This document shows positions 25,171 through 38,208 of a stretch of 64,000 bases of DNA, piece by piece (position 1 is the stretch's first letter; every line of letters starts with the position of its first letter). Made by a program: the position numbers and the translations under genes. Below the pieces are notes generated by a model that did not search any database, was not told where the DNA came from, and worked only from the letters and a program-made list of their open reading frames with translations. The stretch covers positions 39,874,848 through 39,938,847 of the forward strand of contig CAIIXF020000006.1 in assembly GCA_903813345.2 (NCBI GenBank), given 5' to 3'. Source of the DNA: Owenia fusiformis (Eukaryota; Annelida; Polychaeta; Sabellida; Oweniidae).

Positions 25171-28100
25171 TTATATCCTACTGCACTTAATCAGTAATCC
25201 AAATCCAGTCGTTGGGTCTCTTTCTTGGCACCGTATACTGCTATGTTGTGCATCACTGCATTCACACGCTGCCTTGGCTGTCTGTCTGGCTGTTTCCATG
25301 TCTCTGTCCTCATTAAAATATAAACCTGTACTTGGCCCAGCATGAATGACTCCAGTTGGAAGTTTGAATGCTGCTTCATTCTGGACTTGTTGATAGGGTT
25401 TCAGTCCATTTGAAATAAAAGAAGGTACACAATTAGGCCCAACTGTCAAGATTTTAATGACAGTCTCATCTTCAGCTTCTTTCCCACTTGATGCTATGAT
25501 ATTCCCACTTCCCTTGTACTCCAGGCACACTGTCTTTTGACTTGTCACATCCTCTCTTCTGCCAAATAGCTTGCCCTTTGTTTCAGTATGTGTACCCCCG
25601 TAGCTTGATACAATAACTCTTGATTCATCTGGATACTGTGTTTGACCATTTGAAGACCAAACCTCTACCCTGACTTTGATATACCAGGCCCAGTGAACAG
25701 CTGGAGCACCAGGAAACCAAATTAATGGATAGAGTGAGTTTTCCTTAGAACAATCTTTAAGCAAACGGGCACATGCAGTGTAGTCATTAGATGTGTTACC
25801 TGGTTTGTAGAAGCTGTAATGAGAGTTCCCTAATCCACCTTTCATACAGTTGGTATAGGATTTTGCAATGGAATATTGACAGGCCCTTTGGTCACAGAGT
25901 ACACATTCTGGGTTCCTTTCCACTTGGTTAGGGCAATCTCTGCAGAACTGTGATTTAGGATCACGACAAAACGATTTTGTTTTGGTCATAGAGTATTTGT
26001 ATACAGGGCCTTGCGTTGTCAATGGACTTAAAGTTGTGTTCAGCACTGTACGTTGAGGAAGCCCTGGTTGAAACTCTGGATATATATTTTTCAGGGATTG
26101 AACCGCTGGTCCACCAAGTTCAATAGACCCCTGGAGTGGTCCGTCAATTGTTTTAAAGGAAATGTAGCTGTAAAAACTGTTAGAATCACACATTGCCATA
26201 ACGCAATCTTCGTTACTTCCCACTTTAAGCCAGTTTACTCTGCTTTGCCTACCAGTGATATGTTGCCATCTGTCTGCCTTATCCCTAGCAATGATAGTTG
26301 GCTGATTGGTAGGAGCTTGCGGTATTCGTGTGGTCATTGTATCATCAGTGTATGCTTTTATGTTCACAAAACAAAAGTCATCATAAACTTTATCAAAATT
26401 ATACCAATATCGTCCAACTATTTTGATATTCCCTATGAAGAACTCTGTCAATCCCGATTGGCTTCTTTTCTTTCTCTTCGATACACCTTTTGCCATTGAA
26501 CCTTCTATCTCCCATCTCCCAGAAGAAGGATTGAAAGACCACAGCTTGACATTTGTTGTTGCATTTGCTCCTATTTCATCTGCACTTATGGCCATTTCAA
26601 TGTCACCTTCGATATTAAGCTCATTTCCAGCTGGATCTTCAAAGCTCATATGAAACATACCAAAGGTTTGTAGGTTTGCTGTCTGTCCATTACTATCCAT
26701 GAATGTTAGATCTCCGGGCATTGTGTCTACACTCTCAATGTCTCTTGGATCGAGGAAGTTAACACTTGCCTGAACTTGTCCATTATACTTTGTCCCATCC
26801 TTGCTAAAAAATGCTCCATCAGGTATGATCACCTCGGCTAGAGATGCATTTGAACTGGTGTTTGCCAGGCTCAATGTATTGATATCAGAAGAAGATATTT
26901 CAACAATTGTATTCTTCCTTAGCATTGGAATATCTCTATAGAGAGTTCCTGTAAAATCATTTGGGATGTAAATTGTTTTGGTAGTTTCAATGAAGTTCAG
27001 TTTTAGAAAGCCCTCCTTTACAGTGATAACAAGCCGGGATACATCTTTTGGCACGAGAAACTTAAATTCACCCGTAAAACTTGTTGTGGTTACTAATTCA
27101 TCAAAGAGAAAAATCTCACCAACTCTAAGAGGTATACCTTTGTCTAATACATCATATATATAACCACTCATATATACCTCTGGATCAGATGTCAGAACAT
27201 TTTCATCTACCTTAACTTGGTTGCATATCTCACAACCACACTCAATAGTTTCTGCAATGTCAATGGTGTAAGAACTACATGTCAATGTCCTCAGTTCCTG
27301 TCTGATTGGTCCACAGCAATATTCTTCTTTGTCGGTTATTGGCCGTTTAATACATGGATTTCCAAGGCATTTCTTAACATCATAATGGTAGGGCGTTTCA
27401 CCGTCTTGTGGACAGTCCTTTGGAAGTGATTTAAGATGTGATATTGGTGTTGAATTACAAAAACTCTCACCATCATCTATAAAAAATAAAGTGTTAAATG
27501 AAGTGCATTGTTTTGTGGACAAACCAGAGTTTATGTGATCATGACTTAATGCTTGCTTTGTGAATAACTCTTTTGATCCCAATTACAAAAGACATCTCAA
27601 AGGAGTGGTATCGATATGGGGAACTTTTTGAACACACATTTCTCTTAAACCAGTCATCAAACAATTCTGAAAATTTTACACATCGTCAATTTAATGGTCA
27701 TCTTTTGAATGGTAACAATATGATTTGAAAAATATGTATATACTTTCATCTATATTGTTTTAGAAAACACATCAAACACTTGTTTTGTTCTTGGTATCAT
27801 GTTTCCAGAGTGAAATGAAACATCTTTCCGAACCTCATTGGAACAAAACAACATAACACAACATGTTTAGGTCTCTCAATATTGTAATTGTACAAAGAAA
27901 ATTTTGATTGATTTTAATGAAATAAAAGGTTTATCTTGATTTTTATCTACTTTAGGGGATTTTGTTTTAATTTTTTTGAACACTTTTTTAAAATCAACCA
28001 AAAATTCCTTTTTATAACTGTAATATTGAGAGATCTGAAAACATGTTGTATATGCTATTTTATTCAAACGAGGTTCGGAAAGACATTTTATTTCATTCTC

Positions 28101-31100
28101 AAGAATTGGTAGAAAGGAGTAAAAACAATTGCACTAAAAAACAAAAACAGTTATATAAAATATTTCTAAATAATTTTCGCATTAAATTGTTGTCAATCAG
28201 TCAACATTACATAAAATACCCTGTTTCTTTACAGAATGTTTTCAAAGATTGGTTTAAGAGAAAAACATTGTTGAATTCAGTTCTCCATATCGATACCACT
28301 CCTTTTCGATATATGATTAGATATCTCAATTTTTCAATCAGAAAATAAAATTGAGATTGTAAGGCTAAATTAGCTTGATACTATATATTAAGTATGTTTT
28401 GGAGAAGCCACCGCACTCTATTGATGAATGATATGATTCTATTGATGAATTTCCTGACCTAAGGAAAATTAGAATGAATTGTTGGTCTTTACCTCTGACA
28501 AGGAGTGTAGCAGGATTAGAGTAGGCAACACTAAAGTCAGACTGTGCTAGACACGTGTAGGAAGCACTGTCGTTGGTTGTTACAGATTGTATGATAAGTG
28601 TGTTTGTGTTACTTCCAGTTGATGTCATTTCTTTGCCATTCTTATACCTATATTGAACAAATATTTTTTATTATATCACTGTCATATGTCGCACTCTTTG
28701 ACTAATTCATGTCATTTACTTGATTAGAAGACAACACGTGATATTCAACAGAATCTATTTTGCCCAGTGCAATTTAATTCTGTATATCCCCAGAGAATAC
28801 ATTGTTATCCCATCGAACGAAGTTCGGAGGGATATAGGGAACGCCTCCGTCCGTCCGTCCGTCCGTCCGTACGTACGTACGTCTGTCCGGGCGATAACTC
28901 AAATACCGTTTGCCCGATTTTGTTCATATTTTATACACAGCTGCCCTATGAGGGTAGAAGTTCTGCTCGAAAGCCGATTTTCAAAATGGCTGCTCATTTC
29001 AAAATGGCGGCCATTTTAGTGCCGAATTTACAGTAATTTAGGTGCAATATGTAAAACTGTAATAGCAATATGTTTTAGATGTAAAAAAATTATATAGGAC
29101 ATTAATAAAGCTAGAAATGTAGATATTAAAGAAGCACATGGCAGCCATCTTGAAAAATGGCGGCCTTTACTCGTTATTTTATGATTTTTGCTGTAACTCG
29201 AAAAGTAGTGGAGCAATTTTGTTCATATTTGGTATTTGAATACTATAAACATTGCACACTGTCTAAAGACACTTTTGGTAGAAGGTGGCTATTTTAAAAA
29301 ATGGCCGCCATTTTGAAAAATGGTCGCCATTTTAACCTATTTTACTATAACTCGAAAAGTAGTGAAGCGATTTTGTTCATATTTGGTATGTGAATACTAT
29401 AAGGATGGCACACTGTCTAATGACACTTTTGGTAGAAGGTGGCCATTTTTCAAAATGGCCGCCATTTTAATGTATTTTACTATAACTCGAAAAGTAGTGG
29501 AGCGATTTTGTTCATATTTGGTATGTGAATACTAAAAGCATGATACACTATCCTATGACACTTTTAGTAGAAGGTGGCCATTTTGAAAAAAATTTGAAAA
29601 ATGGCCGCCATTTTTATGTATTTTATAATAATTCGAAAAGTAGTGAAGTGATTTTGTTTATATTTGGTATGTGAATACTGTAAGCATGGCACACTGTCTA
29701 ATGACACTTTTGGTAGAAGGCGGCCATTTTGAAAAATGGCCGCCATTTTAACGTATTTTACTATAACTCGAAAAGTAGTGGAGCGATTTTGTTCATATTT
29801 GGTATGTGAATACTATAAGTATGGCAAATGGTCTAACGACACTTTTGGTAGAAGGCGGTCATTTTTTTTGAAAAATGCCTGCCATTTTTGCTATATACTT
29901 TGTTTGTAAAAATGCCATCCATGGCTGTTCGATGGGATTCGCCACGCTTTGGCGTTGCCGTTGTTCTAGTTATTAATTAATTAGACATAGATAATTTGTT
30001 ATTCCATTTTTAATATCAAAATCAATGTAACATAATCTACAGTTTATTGTGGCTACCCCCAAGAGGGACTATTAAGCAGTGCTACATAAGGTATTTACAA
30101 TGATGTTATAATATATTGTATGAAATGAAAATAAGATTGTCTTAAGTATGATAATGTAAATGATATGAAAATGTAAATGTAAATGAAATAATTCAATGTC
30201 TCTTCTACAATAACAGGTGCATAACAATAAAAATGTGAAAATATAATCAATGGAAATGAGGAATGTAACAGTGAATGATAAAACAACATTTTATTTTCGG
30301 TAAACACATGTTGCACTTTCACACGATGATATTCCACTAGTTCATTGGGCTTCGTGGAATATCATGTGTGAAACATGTATATTCAGTGATTAATATTTGT
30401 TCATTGTCTTAGTATGGCAATATGATACAGTTGAAAGAGTACAGCAATATAGCCTTTTTTGTAAATCTGATATTAAAACATGTGAATGTATACACTTACC
30501 ATGTGTATGTATCTGGGGGTGGTTTACCAATACCTTTACATGTAAAGTTAACATCGTCCCCCACAAGGGCAACTTTACTCAAAGGATGACGTGTGACTTC
30601 TATTCCCTCTGAAATATAGAATTTGAAGCATTAGGATGTAACATTTCAAGCCTATATTAACTTTAAGTTTAAAAAGGATAATGAGAACATTAATCAAATC
30701 ATATTATTGGGTGAAAAACATGTTGATTGATATGTTTTCTGGATGATAGAATATTGAAAATTTTGAGCAAGGGATATTAACAAGACGAGCAATTTTTATT
30801 CTGAGAAATGATGACGTACTTTTTCTGAAACATAATATCTTAATTTTCTTTACAAGTGCTTCCTTATTGAGTTTTATTTCTCGATTTTAATGTTAATAAC
30901 TTAGTATTAAACAGTTTTTATTGTACCTTAATGTTTTATCCGCGACAATGTTAAAATAACCCTGAAGGTTTACATTTAATAATTTTACTTCCTGGATCAC
31001 TTCAAGGTCATTTTATTCAACAGAATTAAGAAACATTTTCATGGATTAAGATTTAGATAATTGGCAATTGAGATATGTCCTATGTTCGATGTCCTATAGA

Positions 31101-34100
31101 AGTATAGAATAACTTACCTAATGCTTGCATTATGATCTCAAAGGGTGTTCCACCATCAGCACCAATAGAAGTGACATTAGTCATATATTTCTCTTTCTCA
31201 CTCACAAGTTCAGCATTTTTACAAAGTCCTGGCAGTTTGAGAGCCCCTGATGAATTTGTCAACCCAAGGGTCTCATATTCTAGGTCTTTTAAGGCTACCC
31301 TAACACCAGCTAAAGGGACATGTTTTGTATTGTAAACATTAATGTGCCTTGTTGTCATGGGACATTCACATGCTGTGCAATCCTGATTCCGCTGTTGTCC
31401 TGCTGGACAATTGAGGCTGCAATCTAGACAAAATAATTAAAGGACCCATGTAACGTTTGGAAGTTTTGTTTAATGAAAAGTCATACAATCCCTGATGTTT
31501 GAAGAAAAACACTTTTAAAGTGTTAAAATTTTTGTTCCATTTGTATATTGAAAAAAAAACTTTTTAATTTATTCCATATTCGGAGAATGCCGGTCCTTGT
31601 AGCGGTACACAAATTCACTGCACTATTGACTCCTCCAGACAAATTTCAAATTTGGTGCACATAAATGTAAAATGTTGCTGTTATATTAAGGAAGAGCCAA
31701 ATTGTCCCACTTTTCCTGGAACACTTTTCAAAAAATGGTATATTACATAATGTTAAGTATGTTTCAATGAATATAGAAGAATATAATAAGTAATATTAGA
31801 AAGAATTGTGTATAATTACCTGGACATCTGCCATTGTTGCATGATCGAGTGACCTCCTCTGAACCATCACAGTCAACATCAGTTGGAGACGATTTTTGAC
31901 AAACACGTGATCTTTTCTGTACCCCATCTCCACATGTCACACTGCATTGCACCCATGCAGACCAACTGCTCCAAAGACCATAAACAACTGCAAAAGATAT
32001 TATTTTTACCTTTGCACAAGATGTGCTGCATCGAGTGTGAAGTTTAGGAAACAACGCCCGAGTGGAATGAATCAGCCACAATACATCAGGTCTTGGGCTT
32101 AAATTCTTTTTACATATTGCAAAACATTTTCTATGAAATCTCCTGAAAGATACAAAATTACTAAAAGGACATATATATAATCAACTTTTTGCAAGGGCCA
32201 AGTTAGCAAAGCATCATTATCAATCTGTAGTCAAGTTGTCACCTCGACAACGATTTAGCAAATTACCTTGGGTGAGTTATTGGTTATATAATGCAGTGTA
32301 TTTAAATGAAATACTGTGTTCAGATTGGCTAGAATCAGACACACCTTCCCCAGCTATAATTCAAAAATTAATTATAATACATATTATTTATTTACCTATT
32401 TTTACTTCTCTTCCATCAATTATTTCAGTGGATTTTGTGGGCATTGGAGTTGTTATGGTTGTTACAGGTGTTGTTGTGCTTGTCACAGGAGGTGATGTAG
32501 TTGTCACAGGAGTAGTTGGGGTTGTCACAGGAGTAGTTGGGGTTGTCACAGTTGTTGTGGTAGGAGTTGTGGTTGCCACAGATGATGAGGTTGTCACAGA
32601 GGTTGTAGGTGTTGTCACAGTTGTTGTGGATGTCACAGGAGTTGTTGTGGTTGTCACAGGAGTTGTTGGAGTTGTCACATGGGTTGTGGTTGTATCAGGA
32701 GTTATGGTTCTTACAGTAGTTGGCAAACTAGAGGAAGGTGTTGGTGTCATTGGTGTGTCCATTATAGAAGAGCACTTTGGCAGCCATGCTTTAGTACAAC
32801 ATTCTTTTGTAAGAGCATATTCCCCAACTCTCAATTTTCCATTTTCACAATGAATGTATCTGCAATCCACTATCATTGTTTCTTGACCTTCACACTCAGT
32901 TTTTTGTGTGGATGTTGGGGCAGTGGTTGGGATTGCAGGAGTTATTATGGTTGTCACAGAAGTTATCTTGGTTGTCACGGGAGTTGTTATGGTTGTCACA
33001 GAAGTTATCTTGGTTGTCACGGGAGTTATTGTGGTTGTCACAGGAGTGTCTGAATGTATCCAATATCATCTAAATTACAGTTTAGTAAATGGAAGGTTAA
33101 GTGGCCAAAATTGGTTTTGTATTGATGCTAGGACACTAAATATTATATTCTCAAATACATGTACCTGTAAACAATCCTGCAAAGTACATCCCTACCACTA
33201 TCACTCCAATAGCAATTACTACACATATTACCACAATTGCTATGATCTTGGCCAATTTTGCAAACCTTGAGGGATCTTCTTTCTCTGCAAACTTTGGGGG
33301 ATCTTCTATCTCTGCATAGATTGGTTCTGATGTGTAACCATCATACCTGAAATATCAAAGACAATGAATAATGTTTGCAAATGCTCTCTCTGTTTGATTG
33401 TTTTTGAAAATGTCAATCTATTTGGAATGTTTGTGAGTCAAAATATTTCTCATTAATATACTTTATGTTGATATGGCTTTATTGACAACAGAAAATTATT
33501 TTCAATATTAAAAAAACGGTTCTTTTGAAGGGCTAGATAACATATGCGAGGATGTCATATTGATGTCATTCTGACGCAAGTACGAGGGGTGATCAATAAG
33601 AAATGGACGCTTTTTTACACAGATACTTTTTATCGACCAATCCCTTTGATTTTCCTACCAGTGATACATCATTCACTTATCTATCAATTCTGAAGATTTG
33701 AAGACAAAATCTGTAATACATGTTGATCTATCCTTATTTCTGTGAAGGAGGTACAGGTACCCCGGGACCGACATTTACGTCACATATTCAGTTTTTAGCC
33801 AGTTTGGCAAATTTCAGTTACATTTAAACTTTTTTTTTATATGCAACAAGTGTGTGTTGTTTCAAACATTTTGCTGACTGGTTACACGTAAACAGTGAGT
33901 GATGTGAAGTGATGTCAGAGTGTTGTATGGTCAGGGTTTGCAGTTCTATTTGAGGAAGCATTGTGGAAGAAGGGGTTGGTGAGAAAATGAAACACCCCAC
34001 TCCATATGGACAATTCACCTGCCCACATATCTCAAAATGTTCAGAAAACAATATTCCCGGACCTCAAAATTGAGTCCTTGGCCAATGCACCATATTTTCC

Positions 34101-35112
34101 AAATGTGCTCACATGTGCAACTGCATCTTGCTCCCATGTCAGAGAATGGATTCAGCCTTGTCTCACAATCTTGAGTTAAGAGGATGAGGAATCGTGTACA
34201 TGAAGGACTTGATGGAACCTATGTAGAGGGCCCTGTAGAATGAATGTGACATGAATACCACATAGTGATGATAAAATATTCAAAATCAACTATGGCATAA
34301 CAAAATGGGGTAATTCATGACCAAAATGTTTTGTTTTGTTCAGCCTGCATTCAACTGCATTGCATGTTAAACAAGCTATAATAACCTGAGAATGTTTGAC
34401 GTAAATGTCGGTTCCGGGGTACCTATACCTCCTTCACGGAAATAAAGATATATCAAAATATATTACATGTTTTGTTTTCAAATCTTCAGAGTTGATAGAT
34501 AATTGAATGATGTATCACTGGTAAGAAAATCGAAGGTATTTGTCTATAATAAGCATCCGTGTAAAAAAGCGTCCATTACTTATTGATCACCCCTCGTAAT
34601 ATGTTAGATGTGAAGATGTAAGTCACAAGGCTGAGCCACTTCCATCATCAATATCCATTTGAAATAGAATTGTTCTTGACATTTGAAATAATTTTCTATT
34701 GTCATAAATTGTCATGTGCTGGATACAAAGTTTTGTCTTCCTATCTTTAGTCCACCTATGTAGCTCAGTGGTACTGTGTTTACCAATTACGCAGGTCACC
34801 GGATTTTTCAATTCCTTGTTCAGGCAAGACTAATTTGCTTGTTTGCTTAAAGTATTTCAGGGTGTATGACGTGGTCCATTACTTTTACAAAAGGATATGG
34901 TTTGTACCTAAACAAAAATATAATACAATAATGATGCCTTACCTTGGTTTTGGAGTCAGATCTTGTTTGGGTCCATAAATGGGATGTCCCCCACCAGTGA
35001 GGCCTGTGTAGAAATGTTCTCCTCGAGGCCCATTTAGACCAGCATAGGCAGATTCCTTGCTAGATTTGGGATTTGAGGGTACCATATAAATGCTACCTCT
35101 ATTAGAAGACAT
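25171..35112 (-). CDS. Gene B: type II transmembrane CILP-like protein with ITAM-like tail, 1349 residues
   Basis: Coding exons: 35112-34943, 33346-33165, 33049-32396, 31987-31820, 31423-31118, 30608-30500, 28647-28493, 27476-25171. Total 4050 nt, in frame, all GT-AG. The tail (1-90) carries YMVP (Y9), YAGL (23-26), an 8-residue spacer, YTGL (35-38), and EPIYAEIED (Y67). The transmembrane helix is about 91-114. The stalk (118-335) is short and Thr-rich, and is interrupted by a six-Cys module at about 168-211. Then TSP1 336-391, regulatory-like 392-493, Ig 494-581 and the CILP-like region 582-1349 with a KRKKR-S furin-type site. Intron 7 (27.6-28.3 kb) holds an inverted-repeat element, intron 6 a Helitron, and intron 1 a mariner-like element. 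The first coding exon starts one base before the ATG, so the 5' UTR lies in an upstream exon, possibly ending at 37131. A signalling role is inferred from the tail motifs only. Confidence 0.9.
27599..28305. mobile_element. About 0.71 kb inverted-repeat element, family M1 (gene B intron 7)
   Basis: The ends are AAAGGAGTGGTATCGATATGG and CCATATCGATACCACTCCTTT. The matching intron of gene A lacks it (gacatcttaaattttcaata near 15940), which shows the empty site. Confidence 0.8.
28808..29969 (+). mobile_element. Non-autonomous Helitron in gene B intron 6
   Basis: It starts A|TCCCATCGAACGAAG and ends with a CGCCA-cgctt-TGGCG hairpin (29940-29954), 11 nt, then CTAG|T: the TC...CTRR ends, subterminal hairpin and A/T insertion site expected of Helitrons. 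GTTCGATGGGA near the 3' end repeats the 5' end in reverse. Inside are a GTCC/GTAC microsatellite (28849-28889) and about five 140-bp repeats with AAAATGGCCGCCATTTT palindromes (29190-29870). No RepHel protein is present. Confidence 0.8.
30317..30373 (-). other. Conserved intronic hairpin (gene B intron 6)
   Basis: TTTCACACGATGATATTCCAC pairs with GTGGAATATCATGTGTGAAA. Both arms changed relative to gene A (CCAT/ATGG to CCAC/GTGG), which keeps the pairing. Confidence 0.6.
32396..33049 (-). repeat. Gene B mucin-stalk exon with embedded six-Cys module
   Basis: Thr-rich PVTT/ITSVTT repeats flank a non-repetitive segment at about 32772-32897 with Cys residues at protein positions 170, 180, 185, 201, 202 and 210 (TECEGQ, DCRYIHCENGKL, KECCTKAWLPKC). 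The module is absent from the stalks of A, C and D. I do not recognise the fold. Confidence 0.8.
33583..34596. mobile_element. 1.0 kb mariner-like element in gene B intron 1
   Basis: Ends CGAGGGGTGATCAATAAG and its inverse, with TA on both sides and inverted repeats reaching about 200 bp (including ggtaccccgggaccgacatttacgtc and its inverse). The gene C intron shows the empty site (gacacaagtaatatgttat, 51440-51458). No transposase frame is intact. Confidence 0.85.
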
Positions 35113-35113
35113 G

Positions 35114-37317
35114 CTGAAAAGTTGATAATGTGTTAGTCTTTTGTGTTGCATTGTATTTTATTTTAGTGCCCTGGGCTACATATTAGACTATTAACGGTCT
35201 ATAAGACACTATGAAATAAATACTCGGTATATCACATTAACTAAGTTAAAATGATCTTGACATAATGTCACTTAAAACTTGGTAAGTCAGTTATGAATAA
35301 TAAAGCGCTGAATGTCATTTTACGAATGAAATACATTGATACTAATTTAGTAAAATATAATTTAACAAAATATAAATCACAATATAAGTGAATTATTTCT
35401 TATATCTATAATTATAATTAATAATAAGCATATAGCTACAGGCCTTTGAAACACATAGGTGTATATTGGGCAAGTATTTGACAAGTAAGTTCTCAGCAAT
35501 AGATAAGCTGAATTCTTTGATAAATTCTTATTTTATATTTGTAGCTTCTCGCAAAACATGATAACTTTAACAGCTCAAAGTAGTATTCTAACAACACTCC
35601 CAAGCTATGTGTGATATTGTTATATATCTATTATAGTGATGAAGTACTATTTTGTAATTTTAATATGACTTTATAGTGCCCTACCCCTTGTAAATAGAAG
35701 AAGGTTGGTGTGGTTTTTCTTCTGGTTTTAACATTTTATTGACTTCTTAGTTGAAGATATAATTAATTTTGTCAGTTTACCATGAGTAGCTTTACAATGG
35801 TTAACTATTCCCATGAATAGAGGGTTGGGACCTAAAAAATACCAGAACTGTTAAGTGGCATCCTTGGGCAACCCTCTTCAGAGCATTTTCCTTACACATA
35901 AAAATAAAATCTGCAGGGAATACTATAAGAACCTTATATATCTTAGATACTAATGAAGATACTAACTTCAAATTTTCAGGATTTGGTCCTGGTATGATAG
36001 GTAATCTGTATGACAAAAATGACTAAAAGAAAAAACGCTGTTGCCATAGTAACAAGAATACCACACTATTTGTTTCCTAAGAAATGTGTTTTAAGAGGTT
36101 TTGTCATTCTCTTCATATTTTTTATTCTAAATATGTCTACAATGTTGGATGATTAAAATTATGGTAAAATAATCATTTCTATTGTTTATGCAATGTTTCT
36201 AAAACAGAAGTTGATACGGCGACACATAGACCATAGCAAAAATCCTAGGATGATCGTTCTATTTGTCAGGAAATTAAAATGGAAACTGAAAAATAAGTTT
36301 CTTCCTACTGAATAGCAATTTGGTAGACCATGGCTTACACACACAAGAGAAAACGTTTATCAGTTCTATCTCATTTTGTTGTAATTTTTTTTTATCGTGC
36401 TCTGGGACTTATAACACCTATTGCCGAGTCTTCTCCAACTGCAAAGGAAGGCAAGATTTTAATAATGAACATTCATATATCTCAACAAATATGGCCTAAT
36501 ATTTGGACAATGATGAGGAAACTCTGAGGGAAAATTAGACGATTATGGGAGTATTGTCAATTTAAAAGCAGCATGCAAAAATATCCAATTTCAACATAAA
36601 AGTCACTTATTTCAGTCTAAAAGAAGCTGTTATTTCTAATCAGAAATGCTTTTGTGCATTCCTCCCAATGATATTGCCTCCCATGACATATCCTGTCTTT
36701 TAATGCATGTTGAATGTAGTACATTTTTGTTCATAAATGAATTTACAATTACATGACGCCAACTCTTGCCCTTTATTCCTTTTATAGGCATTTTATACTA
36801 AACGGTGATCAACACCAGAAAAGAGTGTTCGATTTGCTAAATGATATGCGTCGCCCATTAAGTCACTACATTACATGCTGAGGAATCAATTTTAATTGAT
36901 AACCAATATGCATACCGTCAAAAATAGTATTGTTTCTAATAAAATACAAGTGAAGTTGAACATTACATATATCATAAGTTGAAGAAAGTGAACTTTATGT
37001 GTAAAACAGTTAATAAATATATACGCAAATATTGTTTCCCACGAGATAACATCATCAACATTCATGCATTTAACTTTTCTGAGAGTTTTCTATAATTTTT
37101 CTTAATATTAAATAATTTATATATATTCACCTGAGTTTTTACTTTAATTGACCATTCATAGCCTTCAGCATACGATTGTAAAAATGATTAAAATAACTTA
37201 TGAAATAAGTATAAACCAGGAAGTTTTTTTTAGAAATTATTCACCTGTTTACAGGAATTCCCGTATTGTAGTTCGCACACATAAAGGCTTACATTATTGC
37301 CATTCTCTGGTAAAATA
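35114..37317. other. Upstream region/leader intron of gene B
   Basis: No coding sequence is supported. Parts match the gene C flank (36950-37250 against 52470-52800). The only candidate signal is the leader donor near 37131. Confidence 0.45.
37131..37170 (-). promoter_or_regulatory. Possible leader-exon donor of gene B
   Basis: On the minus strand a conserved block (caattaaagtaaaaactcag) ends at a consensus donor (|gtgaat). The same block with donor |gtaaat lies at the matching place upstream of gene C (52674). Because the first coding exons of B and C begin one base before the ATG, a leader exon must exist upstream, and this is the best candidate I see. Confidence 0.35.
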
Positions 37318-38208
37318 TTTTTATTAGGAGACCCCAACAGGGGGCCTCCTCTCAATTTTATAGATATTATTAATATTTATTTATTTATTAATTTTTTATT
37401 CTTCCCCACACTTTTTCTCATACTTCCTACTAGGTTTCAACTAGCTAGTACATACTCCTACTGGGGACCTAGTCTGAACTTGGCGAGAAAGAGATTTTTA
37501 TCTAGGCCAAGGTCAAAATCTAGGTCAAATATTAGTTTTTTCAAGTTTCTCAAAGCCTGACACTACATTTCAATATTTTTGTCTGATGTTTTGCATACGG
37601 ATAGATATTAGTATTCTCTTAGTGTTAGCCTTCTGCTGTCTAAACACATTTTACCTAGATTTTGAGATGTTGAAGGTCAAAAAGGTATTTTTTCAATGTT
37701 TTTTAAAGATCATCTACAAGTTCCCAGGAGTTCAAATCTGACCTTAATTATGACCTGTGACCTTTGGTTGACCTACAGTGACCTTTGAAATGCAAAAAGT
37801 TGAATTTTTCAAATTGAATTTTTGAATTCAAATTTAGGTATCACAAATTGCTTTTTCAATTTTTGTTGCATCAATATGTTGCGTTTTGACACACAGTCGA
37901 CCCCTTTAAACGACTAAGTGATTTTTTCGGGGGTTTTAAAGATATCCATTATAGATGACCAAAGTTATCTGAAAGCAATGGATCACATAAGTTTTCCCTA
38001 TGGGAAAATTACATGGGAAATATTGTTTTCAACTTAATCTAAAAGGAATCACTTATTCACATATGACTGTCCGAAATCTGTTGCGATACTTTCCCTCCTC
38101 ATTTCAACTTGGTTCAATTTTAACAAATCTTTTTTTAAACAAAATTTACAAGTTTCGTTGAGTTCTTACATGACCTTAGGCATACAGCTTACGCCTATGG
38201 GGCCTCAA
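37318..38208. repeat. About 0.9 kb dispersed repeat with AGGTCA-type words
   Basis: The left end ttattaggagaccccaacagg and the right end gcctatggggcctcaataag are loosely inverted. The inside repeats aggtca and tgacct words and shares catctacaagtt...agttcaaatctgacctt with the repeat at 40863-41290. It lies in the gene B upstream flank and is absent from the matching gene C flank. Confidence 0.45.
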
